A DNA stretch of 64,000 nucleotides from Arthrobacter sp. MYb23. GTDB taxonomy: Bacteria; Actinomycetota; Actinomycetes; Actinomycetales; Micrococcaceae. The position numbers and the translations under genes were made by a program. Where the stretch lies: the NCBI RefSeq assembly GCF_002979775.1, contig NZ_PCPR01000018.1, positions 47,998-111,997 on the forward strand, in the 5' to 3' direction. This document shows positions 26,978 through 34,962 of this stretch, piece after piece. The stretch's first letter is position 1, and each line of letters begins with the position of its first letter. Under the pieces are notes generated by a model that saw only the letters and a list, made by a program, of their open reading frames with translations, was not told the DNA's origin and did not search any database.

Positions 26978-28350
26978 TTCGACGCCTCGTAGTCGTGACG
27001 GGTGACGAACTGGCCGAATCCCTGCTCGACCAGAACTTCTCCCTTCTCTGCTACCACCGTTCCGCGCACCATCGTCAGAACCGGTGCACCCGTGACGGGC
27101 ATCCCGTCGAACGGGCTGTACTTATGCAGGGATCGGAACTGCGACGCATCCACTTTGGTGTCAATGTCCAGATCGAGAATGAGCAGATCGGCGTCGGAAC
27201 CAAGCTGTAGCGTGCCCTTCTGCGGATAGATGCCAAAGAGCTTCGCAGGTTTCTCGCACATCACCTCGACGAGGCGTTCCAAGGATAGCCTGCCTTTATT
27301 CACTCCGTTGGTCAGCATCATAGGCAGGGATGTCTCAAGGCCCAGCGCACCGTTGCCGGCTTTCCACACGTCCTTCCAGCCGGGTTCTTTGTCCTCGACA
27401 GGATGTCCGCCGTGGTCTGACCCAAGGGTGTCGATGAGCCCGTTCTTAAGTTGTTCCCATAATCTGACGTTCATCTCGGCTGAGCGGACGGGCGGCGCGA
27501 CCTTCATATACGGTCCGATTCGTTCGGCGTCGTCCGTGGTGATATTCAGATACTGCGGACCCGACTCGCAGTGGACGTCCTGGCCCTCGGATTGCGCCTG
27601 ATGTATCAGCTCGACCCCGTCAGGGTTGCTCACGTGAAGCACGATCAGTCGACAGCCGGCTTCTTTCTGCAGTAGTAACGCACGCTGAATGGCCTCGTTC
27701 TCCTGGAAAACTGGCTGGGATGCCTCGTAGGCGGCCATGTCCTTGCGACCAGCGGCTTTGATCTGCTTCTGGAGCGCTTGAATGATCGTTTCATTCTCGG
27801 CATGGACCACGACGACTGAACCACAGGCTGCGATCTCCTGGAAGATTTCGAACAGTTCGCCGTCGCTGACGGCGTCGAACATGCCCGGAACTGAGGCTGC
27901 CATCATTGACTTGAAGCCCACTGCGCCGGCGTCGTGCATTTTGCGGATCTCGGGCAGGTTTCCCGGCACTCCACCGCCATAGAGCGCGAAGTCAACTTTC
28001 AACCGCTGCCCCGCCTGCTTCTTCTTTTCGAGGAAGGCGTCCAAAGTGGTGGTGGGCGGGAAGGTTATCGGCATCTCGATGATGGTGGTGATGCCTCCCA
28101 CGGCCGCAGACTCGGAATCGAGTTCGAAGCGGCCATACCGGTTCTTCAGATCCATGTCGATGATATGCACATGTTCATCGACCACGCCCGGCATCACGAA
28201 CTTGCCACCCGCGTCAATGGTTCGGCTGGCCTCAACATCACTTGTGTCCGAGCTGATTGCGGCGACTTTGCCGTCTTTCACCAGAATGTCTGCCTCGGTG
28301 ATTCCGTCGCTGGACACCATACGGCAGTTCTTAACAATTACGTCAAACAC
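26974..28350 (-). CDS. hyuH: Hydantoinase (cyclic amidohydrolase)
   Basis: 458 residues, amidohydrolase TIM barrel with a two-zinc site: DEHVHIID, the carbamylated lysine in GFKSMMA, VHAENE, LHVSNPD and SDHGGHP. It opens the ring of 5-substituted hydantoins. The protein looks nearly identical to the A. aurescens hydantoinase of known structure, recalled from memory, and has the same length. GTG start with AAGGAG nine bases upstream. Lies between racemase and carbamoylase, so the three enzymes convert racemic hydantoins to single-enantiomer amino acids. Confidence 0.94.
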   Translation of the reverse strand: MFDVIVKNCRMVSSDGITEADILVKDGKVAAISSDTSDVEASRTIDAGGKFVMPGVVDEHVHIIDMDLKNRYGRFELDSESAAVGGITTIIEMPITFPPTTTLDAFLEKKKQAGQRLKVDFALYGGGVPGNLPEIRKMHDAGAVGFKSMMAASVPGMFDAVSDGELFEIFQEIAACGSVVVVHAENETIIQALQKQIKAAGRKDMAAYEASQPVFQENEAIQRALLLQKEAGCRLIVLHVSNPDGVELIHQAQSEGQDVHCESGPQYLNITTDDAERIGPYMKVAPPVRSAEMNVRLWEQLKNGLIDTLGSDHGGHPVEDKEPGWKDVWKAGNGALGLETSLPMMLTNGVNKGRLSLERLVEVMCEKPAKLFGIYPQKGTLQLGSDADLLILDLDIDTKVDASQFRSLHKYSPFDGMPVTGAPVLTMVRGTVVAEKGEVLVEQGFGQFVTRHDYEASK

Positions 28351-28396
28351 TAAGTCCCACTCCTTCTAGCTAGAGGTACTGCTTCTCTGTCGGTTT
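28341..28396 (-). repeat. Direct repeat, copy at hyuA-hyuH junction
   Basis: Covers the end of hyuA, the AAGGAG ribosome site and the first codons of hyuH. A diverged copy lies at 29148-29210. Shared blocks include CGTCAAACAC, CCACTCCTTCT, TACTGCTT and CTGTCGG on the plus strand. Confidence 0.7.
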
Positions 28397-29080
28397 TTGA
28401 TACGAGTTCGCTTTGCTGGTCTGGTAGCCCAGAGCGACCAGACTCTCGGCCACGCGGCAAGCTGCCTCGACGGGGTCGATGACAGGGACGCCGAGCTCAT
28501 CGCTCAGTTGACGCGCGAACCCCACCATGCCGGCGCATCCGAGCACTATCGACTCGGCGCCGTCCTCCTGGACCGCCTCCTTGGCGGCTTGTTTGAGCGT
28601 CTCCAGTGCGGCGTGTTCGTCCTCATGGAAAGCCATCACTCCCAGGTTTGGGAGCTTGATGGAGGCGAGGCGATTCGTCGCCCCCGCTTGCCGTACCAGG
28701 TCGTGCAGGTGTTTCCTGACCCGCGGGAGGATGCTGACAACGGAGAAGGTGGCCGCGACGAACGAAGACATGTGGATTGCAGCTTCGGCAACTCCTACCA
28801 CTGGCCGGTCAGTCAGCTCCTTGACCGCGTCAAGTCCAGGATCCCCGAAACATGCGATGACGTAGGCGTCAGGTGGGTTTTCCCGCTCAGCGCGCTCCAC
28901 CTCTTCAAGGAGATGGAACGTGGCCAGTACTTCGTCATAGCTGCCTTCAATGACGGCGGGGCCTCTGGAGGGGTTGGTGGCAGAAATTATGGTGCCGGGC
29001 GCTACAACTTGTTGTGCTGCCTCCGCAACCGATTCAGTAAGGGCGCTAGAACTGTTGGGGTTGATCACCAGGATCCTCAC
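28370..29080 (-). CDS. hyuA: Hydantoin racemase (Asp/Glu racemase family)
   Basis: 236 residues from GTG 29080, the length of the A. aurescens enzyme; the frame runs 17 codons further, but AGGAGG lies seven bases before this GTG and the protein then begins VRILVINPNSS as in the family. The two catalytic cysteines are in IACFGDPG and VLGCAGM. It racemises 5-substituted hydantoins so that both enantiomers can be used. The start overlaps the stop of a 26-codon leader frame (GTGA). Confidence 0.93.
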   Translation of the reverse strand: MRILVINPNSSSALTESVAEAAQQVVAPGTIISATNPSRGPAVIEGSYDEVLATFHLLEEVERAERENPPDAYVIACFGDPGLDAVKELTDRPVVGVAEAAIHMSSFVAATFSVVSILPRVRKHLHDLVRQAGATNRLASIKLPNLGVMAFHEDEHAALETLKQAAKEAVQEDGAESIVLGCAGMVGFARQLSDELGVPVIDPVEAACRVAESLVALGYQTSKANSYQKPTEKQYL

Positions 29081-29157
29081 GGCGTTGCCTCCTGCAGGTG
29101 AATGTTCGGGACATGCCCATGGGCCACGCACTGGTAATTTTTTGAAACGTCAAACAC
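29077..29157 (-). CDS. 26-codon leader ORF coupled to hyuA
   Basis: GTG 29157 opens a frame encoding MFDVSKNYQCVAHGHVPN and eight more residues, ending in a TGA that overlaps the hyuA GTG start. AAGGAG lies six bases before it. The ribosome site and first four codons (MFDV) repeat those of hyuH, so the frame arose from a duplicated piece of the hyuA-hyuH junction. It may act only to bring ribosomes to hyuA. No product function is proposed. Confidence 0.45.
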   Translation of the reverse strand: MFDVSKNYQCVAHGHVPNIHLQEATP

Positions 29158-29210
29158 GCTCCACTCCTTCTGGGAAGAGATACTGCTTAGCTGGTTATCT
29201 GTCGGCTTTA
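29148..29210 (-). repeat. Direct repeat, copy at hyuP-hyuA junction
   Basis: Diverged copy of 28341-28396; it spans the hyuP 3' end and carries a second copy of the hyuH ribosome site and start codons. Confidence 0.7.
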
Positions 29211-30640
29211 TTGGTGAGTGGCAAGTCCCCGTCCTCCTGTTCCAGCAGGTAGTCTTCGTTCGCGCTTTCCGCCTCGGAGAACAACGGGAACCTCTTCGCC
29301 ACCCAACTCATGGCGGGAAAGTGCAAAGCCACTGCGGCAACAAGGCCGGTGATGAACATGAGGTCAGGTGTCAGGAAGGACAGGGCCAAGGCAACCACGT
29401 AGACCGCGAGCGCAACCCAGTTGAACCCGTGTCAATAGGTGTAGATGCCCTTGGTCCGATACAGGTCTTGAAGGCTGACCCTGCCCCGGCGAACCAGGAA
29501 GTAGTCGGTGATCATGATGCCTGCGAGTGGACCCAGCGCACTGGCCAGGATGTTCAGGAAGCTATTAAGCGTGTCGGCGAACTGCCATGGCATCATCAGC
29601 AAGCCGACGGCGCCTGAGACGATCACCCCTGTCTTGAAGCTGAAAGCGCGGGGGAAGGTGCTGCACAGCGTGTAAGCAGGAGACAGGAGATTGGCGGCGG
29701 GGTTGGTGGACCAGGTTGCCAGCAGAACGAATACTTGGAAAAGAATGGCCATGGGAACGGACACTTCGCCTACCACCTTGGTGATGGCGAACACCGGGTT
29801 CCACTCCCCCACCAACACCATCGACGCGGCTCCGATAAATCCGAAAATGACTGACGCCGGCACCATTCCCCACCATTGGGCCGCCGCATACTTGGCATCG
29901 GACTTGGCCCGACCTTCCCCGGACTGAGTCGGGGCGACCTTACATTCCTTCACAATGTCGTGGATGCTTACCACCACGGCAATCCATCCCCCGACGAAGA
30001 TCATGACCGCCGTGGAGAACGGTAACCCCGGAGTCTCACCACCCATGTTCATGACCTCCCCGAGCGTCACTCCGGCGCCATCAAGCATCAGGTAGACCAT
30101 GAACACACCCATGGCCAGCAACACTGGTGCGGCAAAGATGTTCATCCATCGGATGAAGCTGATGCCGTAGAAGGTGGTCACTACCTGCACAGCGCCGAAA
30201 ATTAACACCCATAAGGTCAGGTTTGAGAACCCCGTGAGGATCCGGGTGATTTCATCAAGGGCCAGCGCTCCCAACCACGTCTGAAAGCCGAACCAGAACA
30301 AGGAGAGCAGTGCTTTAACGACGATGGGGATCAACGATCCCCTGATACCAAACGGCATCCGCGCCGCCACGGTGAAGTTGATGCCCCAGCGAATGGCCGC
30401 ACTCTGAGTGAAAAACACCACTACGACGGCGATGGTACAACCCGCGGCAATGGCCACGATGACCTGCCATACCTGAAAGCTGGCCGTCAGTTGCCCCGCG
30501 GCAATGAATATGGCCACTTGGATCGCCATGGCGAACCAGATGGCAGCGAGGGAGAGCGGCCCCACGGAACGTTGAGCGTAACGCGTAGGTGCGTTCGATT
30601 CATTCAGGAGACTGCGGTCTTGCGGGTCTCTTGTCGTCAT
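29195..30640 (-). pseudogene. hyuP: Hydantoin transporter (NCS1 family), interrupted by in-frame TGA
   Basis: The frame encodes an NCS1 sodium-coupled transporter of the Mhp1 type (APTRYAQRSVGPLSLAAIWFAMAIQVAIF, WFGFQTWLGALALDEI, VFVLLATWSTNPAANLLSPAYTLCSTFPRAF). A TGA at 29432-29434 follows DLYRTKGIYTY; reading continues in the same frame as HGFNWVALAVYVVALALSFLTPDL to a stop at 29195, giving about 480 residues, the family's normal length. In Mhp1, as I recall it, this position is tryptophan (TGG), so one base change explains the stop. The truncated product would lose the last two helices. Start is the ATG at 30640, eight bases after AGGAG. Confidence 0.85.
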
Positions 30641-30729
30641 TGACATTTCTCCTTGCACGAAGAGGAAGGAAAGAGGCAGAGGCTACTTTGCCTCCCGCAA
30701 CTTCACCACGCAGGCCAACTCCACCGCGA

Positions 30730-30781
30730 TGTACATGGCATACAACTTTGCCGGGAACCTTATACGTCATGGACATGTACG
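30730..30781. promoter_or_regulatory. Inverted repeat between hyuP and the ferredoxin gene
   Basis: TGTACATG (30730-30737) and CATGTACG (30774-30781) form a spaced inverted repeat in the divergent promoter region. It might be a site for the PucR or another regulator. Evidence is only the repeat and its place. Confidence 0.3.
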
Positions 30782-30881
30782 CGGGTGTGACGGGAGCCAT
30801 AGTGTTCCGGGTATGAGTTGGCGCGCCAGCACGGCTTGCCTAACCAGTAGATCAATCTTCACCATGAACTAAGGACAACCA

Positions 30882-31103
30882 ATGCGCGTATTTGTTGATC
30901 AGATCAAGTGCACAGGGCACGGGGTCTGCGAGGAGCTCGCCCCCGATGCCTTCCTCATCGAGGACGACGGAATTGCTCGTGTCCTGATCGCGGAAGTGCA
31001 GGGCGCAACGCTCGCCGAAGTACAGGCTGCCTGCGCACAGTGCCCCACACAGGCCATCACGCTCGCTGAACCCGATCCCTCATCCTCCGCAGAGAACGCG
31101 TAG
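30882..31103 (+). CDS. Small ferredoxin, P450 redox partner
   Basis: 73 residues. C10-TGHGV-C16 and the late QCP (Cys54) give the three-cysteine pattern with His13 in place of the second ligand, typical of the 3Fe-4S ferredoxins that serve actinobacterial P450s; an extra Cys51 is present. AAGGA six bases before the ATG. First gene of a unit with permease, P450 and ferredoxin reductase, so it should shuttle electrons from the reductase (33735) to the P450 (32515). Confidence 0.88.
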   Translation: MRVFVDQIKCTGHGVCEELAPDAFLIEDDGIARVLIAEVQGATLAEVQAACAQCPTQAITLAEPDPSSSAENA

Positions 31104-31111
31104 GTCCCGAG

Positions 31112-32518
31112 ATGAAGGAAAGTGCAGCTTCAATCGAAGTCCAAGGCGCGAGCTTCATCCCCGATGAGCAACGATCCGGAAGACCGCGTGACCTCTTCTT
31201 CATGTTCCTTTCAGCCAACGTGACCCAGCTGTACGTTGTCATCGGCGCGACGATCATGGTGTTCGGCCTGAGCATGTGGCAGGCCGTGGTGGTCATTCTT
31301 GTGGCCAACAGTCTCATGTTCCTCATGGGCTGGTTCGCCAGTATCGGCGCCGCCTCCGGAGTGCCAACATCGATTATCACGCGAGCTCTTTTCGGCATGA
31401 GGGGCAACAAGGTCTTTGGGGCCGGCGTGGTAGTCGTTCTGTCGACCCTGGTCACCATCGTCAATCTCGTGATCGGTACCCAGGGTGGTTTGGTAGTTGC
31501 CGAGCGGCTTGGCATGCCACCTGACGTTGCCACGACAGCTATCGTCTGCGGAATCATTGTGCTGGCATCAGCGGGACTGGCTGTGTACGGCTACAACATG
31601 ATGGTAAAGACCAGCGGCATGCTCACCGTCGTTATCGCTGCTGCTTTCGTTCTGCTCGGATTCTTCGTCTTCCAAAAAGTGGACCTGGCATCCTTCCAAC
31701 CGGTCCCGACGGAGAATCCTGTCATCGGCTTCATCGTCGCGCTGACGTTGTGCATCGCAATGCCGCTGTCCTGGGGCAGCGCAGCAGACTTTGCCCGGCA
31801 CATCCCCAGCACCACCAGGCGCAAGCCCATCGTTCTCGCCGTCGGGCTCGGCGGCATGATCCCCCTTGTCGGACTGGAACTGGTAGGCGTCCTTGCCGCC
31901 ACGGCCACGGACATGTCCGAACCCGTCACCGGACTGATGAACCTCGTTCCAGACTGGTTCGGTACCGTGCTCGTCGTGGTCATCGTCATTGGTTCGATCA
32001 TGAACACAGTCATGACCATCTACGGAGGAAGCCTTGCTGTCCAAGCCGCCGGGGTGCCCGTGTCCCGTGTGGTTGCAGTGACCGGGCTCGCTCTAACCGC
32101 GGCTATCGGCACGGTCTACGTGCTCTTCTTCGCGGACAGCTTCCTGAACATCCTCCAGCTAGGCCTGACGTGCTTGGGCTCAGTGGCAATGCCCCTGACA
32201 GCCATCTATCTCGTCGACAGCGTTCGCCGCAAAGGTCGCTACGACGGCGTCGCCCTGTCCGACCTCGCCCCGGGCGGTCCGTACTGGCATCGAGGCGGAT
32301 TCCGCCTCTCCGGGATCTGCGCGCTGCTCGGCGGCTCAGTGGTGGCACTGCTGTCACTGAATGGGGCTTCTTACCAAGGGCCCATAGCCGCCCTGCTCGG
32401 TGGTATCGACATGTCCATCGTTTTCGGTGGGACGGTTGCCGCCGTGCTCTTTGTCGCGTTGTCCCGCCAGGAAGAACGAGCCACCTCCAACAAACTCACT
32501 GAAAGGACCCCACAATGA
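31112..32518 (+). CDS. NCS1 cytosine-permease-like transporter (CodB type)
   Basis: 468 residues, about twelve helices. N-terminal LFFMFLSANVTQLYVVIGATIMVFGLSMWQAVV and GVPTSIITRALFGMRGNK are characteristic of CodB-like nucleobase:cation symporters; LSWGSAADFARHIP in mid-protein is also typical. Begins eight bases after the ferredoxin gene and ends with an ATGA overlap into the P450 gene. It is distinct from hyuP and unrelated to it in detail, so it probably imports a nitrogen heterocycle that the P450 oxidises. Confidence 0.88.
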   Translation: MKESAASIEVQGASFIPDEQRSGRPRDLFFMFLSANVTQLYVVIGATIMVFGLSMWQAVVVILVANSLMFLMGWFASIGAASGVPTSIITRALFGMRGNKVFGAGVVVVLSTLVTIVNLVIGTQGGLVVAERLGMPPDVATTAIVCGIIVLASAGLAVYGYNMMVKTSGMLTVVIAAAFVLLGFFVFQKVDLASFQPVPTENPVIGFIVALTLCIAMPLSWGSAADFARHIPSTTRRKPIVLAVGLGGMIPLVGLELVGVLAATATDMSEPVTGLMNLVPDWFGTVLVVVIVIGSIMNTVMTIYGGSLAVQAAGVPVSRVVAVTGLALTAAIGTVYVLFFADSFLNILQLGLTCLGSVAMPLTAIYLVDSVRRKGRYDGVALSDLAPGGPYWHRGGFRLSGICALLGGSVVALLSLNGASYQGPIAALLGGIDMSIVFGGTVAAVLFVALSRQEERATSNKLTERTPQ

Positions 32519-33738
32519 AAGAACCTCTTGACTTCGCGGACCCGACGCTTTATCAGAACCCTGTACCGGCCTTCAACAAGATGCGCGAGGAGCACCCCGT
32601 GTTCTGGTCCGACAGCGCCGGGAGCTGGGTCGTCAGCCGCCACGCAGACGTCGTTATGGTGCTAAACAACCTCGAGGACGCCCAGGCGAGCCTGTTCAAA
32701 ATCAACGATTACGCAGAGCAATGCCCCTTTGGTAAGGGCACAGCAATCTCCCGCGGAATCGAGAATGCACTGGTCACCACGGATCTGCCCGACCACCCGC
32801 GGCTGCGCCGGCATACGGCTCCACTGCTCACACGGCGGTCCGTAGAGCGGGACTACGCTGAGACAGTCGAGAGAACTGTCATCGAGCTGTTTGAGGGCAT
32901 CGAGGAAGATACCCGGTTTGACGTCCTCGACTCTATCTCGGTGCCGCTACCGTTGGCGGTGGTCACCAAGCTGATCGGCTTCGAGGCCGAAGATCCACTC
33001 CAGCTCAATCATTGGGCCGTTGATCTCACCCGATCACTGGAACCGCACCTGGACAGTGACAGCCTGGAGGCCAGCGATAAAGCAGCCACTGCACTCGAGG
33101 ACTACTTGCAAACGGTGCTTCGGGACCATGCTTCCACCGCGCCAGCCGGGACCGTACTGCAGCGTTTGTCCCAAGGCATGGAAGAAGGAACGCTACTGTC
33201 CGAACAGGAAGCCGTCGTGCGCCTCATCGAACTCGTCGCCGCGGGAACCGAAACAACAACCACCATCATCCCGGCCGCCTTCGAGGCAATGACGCAATTC
33301 CCACATGTGTGGAAGGAACTCCAAGCCGATCCAAGTCTGATCCCCGCAGCCGCCGAGGAGTTCCTGCGCTTCGCCACCCCCTCTCCGTTCACAGGCCGTG
33401 TGGCCGTCAAGGACATACCCTTGGGAGAACACGTCATCCGCCCCGGAGACTCCATCCAACTGGCCATCCTGGCGGCGAACCGCGACCCCCGAGTGTTTAG
33501 CGAACCGGACGTTCTCGACATCCACCGCACACCCAATCCCCACATCACATTCGGGGGCGGGATCCATGCTTGCCTCGGCCAGCATCTCGCCCGTCTGGAA
33601 CTGATCACCGTCCTGAAGCACGCGGTAAGCCGTTGGGAGTCGTTTGAGGTTGCCACCGAACAAGTGGTCCGACGCGATCGGATCGGCGTCTGGGGGTACT
33701 CCGCGTTCCCCATGACGGTGCAGATGCGGGCGGCGTGA
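32515..33738 (+). CDS. Cytochrome P450, class I
   Basis: 407 residues. I-helix AAGTETTTT near 242-250, K-helix EFLR, haem loop FGGGIHACLGQ with ligand Cys353. Fully equipped operon: own ferredoxin, own reductase and a CodB-like permease. With a PucR regulator next door and the hydantoin operon across the promoter, the likely substrate is a nitrogen heterocycle such as a substituted purine, pyrimidine or hydantoin; this is inference. Different from the P450 at 15351 in sequence and partners. Confidence 0.9.
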   Translation: MKEPLDFADPTLYQNPVPAFNKMREEHPVFWSDSAGSWVVSRHADVVMVLNNLEDAQASLFKINDYAEQCPFGKGTAISRGIENALVTTDLPDHPRLRRHTAPLLTRRSVERDYAETVERTVIELFEGIEEDTRFDVLDSISVPLPLAVVTKLIGFEAEDPLQLNHWAVDLTRSLEPHLDSDSLEASDKAATALEDYLQTVLRDHASTAPAGTVLQRLSQGMEEGTLLSEQEAVVRLIELVAAGTETTTTIIPAAFEAMTQFPHVWKELQADPSLIPAAAEEFLRFATPSPFTGRVAVKDIPLGEHVIRPGDSIQLAILAANRDPRVFSEPDVLDIHRTPNPHITFGGGIHACLGQHLARLELITVLKHAVSRWESFEVATEQVVRRDRIGVWGYSAFPMTVQMRAA

Positions 33739-34961
33739 TGAGACAGACCACTGACGCCCCCGTTATCATCATCGGCGCCGGCCTTGCCGGCCTTCGGGCA
33801 GCGGAAGGCGCCAGGCGGGCTGGCTATACCGGAGCGCTCATAATGATCGGGGACGAGGAGCACCCACCCTACGACCGGCCTCCGTTGTCCAAGGACTTCA
33901 TCACCGCAGCTACGCCGCCCGATGTGCTCCTTCGCGACCCCGAAGAGCTCAAAAACGAACTCAACATCGAGCTGCGCCTCGGGCAGGCTGCAGAGCAGCT
34001 GGATGTTCCCGGCAAACGCGTCCGGGTGGGTCAGGCATGGCTGAACTACTCCTCGATCATCCTGGCCACGGGCTACCGCTCCCGCACCTTCAGCACCAAT
34101 CGAGAGGAGCAGAGTCTCTACCCGGTCCGCACGGTGACGGACGGGATCCGTCTTCGGGAGCGCCTCGCTTCCGGCGCCAGGCACGTGGCGATACTCGGGG
34201 CAGGTTTCATCGGTTCGGAGCTGGCGAGCTCTGCACGCTCCAAGGGCTTAAGCGTGACGATCATCAGCACGGTAAAGAAGCCACTGGCCGGGGCACTCGG
34301 TGATCAGGTGGCCGATGCCCTGGTCCAACTGCACCGCTCGAACGGTGTGGACGTAAGGCTCGGATGCAGCATCGCCGAGGTCAGCGAATCCTCCATCCAG
34401 CTCTCGGACGGAGCAATGGTCCCCGCCGACGTCGTCGCCTACGGAATTGGTGGCGAGCCAGCAACAGAATGGCTGGCAGGATCAGGCCTCGAACTCGATG
34501 GATTCGGCGTAGTGTGCGACGAATTCCTCCGGGCAGCACCCTGTGTCTACGCAGCTGGCGATATCGCATCCTGGCCCAGCAAACTCTTTGACCAGCAGCT
34601 TAGAAGCCCACACTGGACGGCCGCTTCCGAGCAAGGTGTCAGCGCGGGGCACAACGCGGTCAGTGATGCGAAAGAGCCATTCGACACAGTCCCGTACTAC
34701 TGGTCCGACCTGTACGGCAAACGCCTTCAATTCGTCGGGGTGGCAACCGGGGACGAGATGATGGTGGTTCGCGACGAGCTCCCTGACGGCGGATTCCTAG
34801 CCCTCGCCCGTTCGGGTGACCGGATCTCCGCTGCCTGCGGGATCAACATGCGGCGACAGGTAGGCGTTGCCCGTCGGCACATCCGGCAGCAGTCGCCTTG
34901 GAGCATAGCCTTGGAAGATCTGGGCGTAGATCAAAACTTGCCCGTGCTTTCGAGGGTTTAG
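33735..34961 (+). CDS. FAD-dependent ferredoxin reductase
   Basis: 408 residues. Two Rossmann motifs (VIIIGAGLAGLRAAEGAR at the N terminus for FAD; VAILGAGFIGSELASSARSKG near 155-172 for NADH) and the late FAD motif VYAAGDIASWPS. Family of putidaredoxin/rhodocoxin reductases. The GTG at 33735 overlaps the P450 stop; an ATG at 33738 is an equal candidate. It completes the three-part P450 system. It ends one base before the convergent PucR stop. Confidence 0.92.
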   Translation: MMRQTTDAPVIIIGAGLAGLRAAEGARRAGYTGALIMIGDEEHPPYDRPPLSKDFITAATPPDVLLRDPEELKNELNIELRLGQAAEQLDVPGKRVRVGQAWLNYSSIILATGYRSRTFSTNREEQSLYPVRTVTDGIRLRERLASGARHVAILGAGFIGSELASSARSKGLSVTIISTVKKPLAGALGDQVADALVQLHRSNGVDVRLGCSIAEVSESSIQLSDGAMVPADVVAYGIGGEPATEWLAGSGLELDGFGVVCDEFLRAAPCVYAAGDIASWPSKLFDQQLRSPHWTAASEQGVSAGHNAVSDAKEPFDTVPYYWSDLYGKRLQFVGVATGDEMMVVRDELPDGGFLALARSGDRISAACGINMRRQVGVARRHIRQQSPWSIALEDLGVDQNLPVLSRV

Positions 34962-34962
34962 C

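Noticed and set aside
25739..28350. Allantoin degradation (allantoinase plus allantoate amidohydrolase)
   Set aside because: The families overlap, but the hydantoin racemase, the gene order and remembered near-identity to A. aurescens Hyu proteins favour hydantoin use.
29432..29434. Selenocysteine codon in hyuP
   Set aside because: The position is not a redox site in NCS1 transporters, and relatives have tryptophan there as far as I recall; a TGG to TGA change is simpler.
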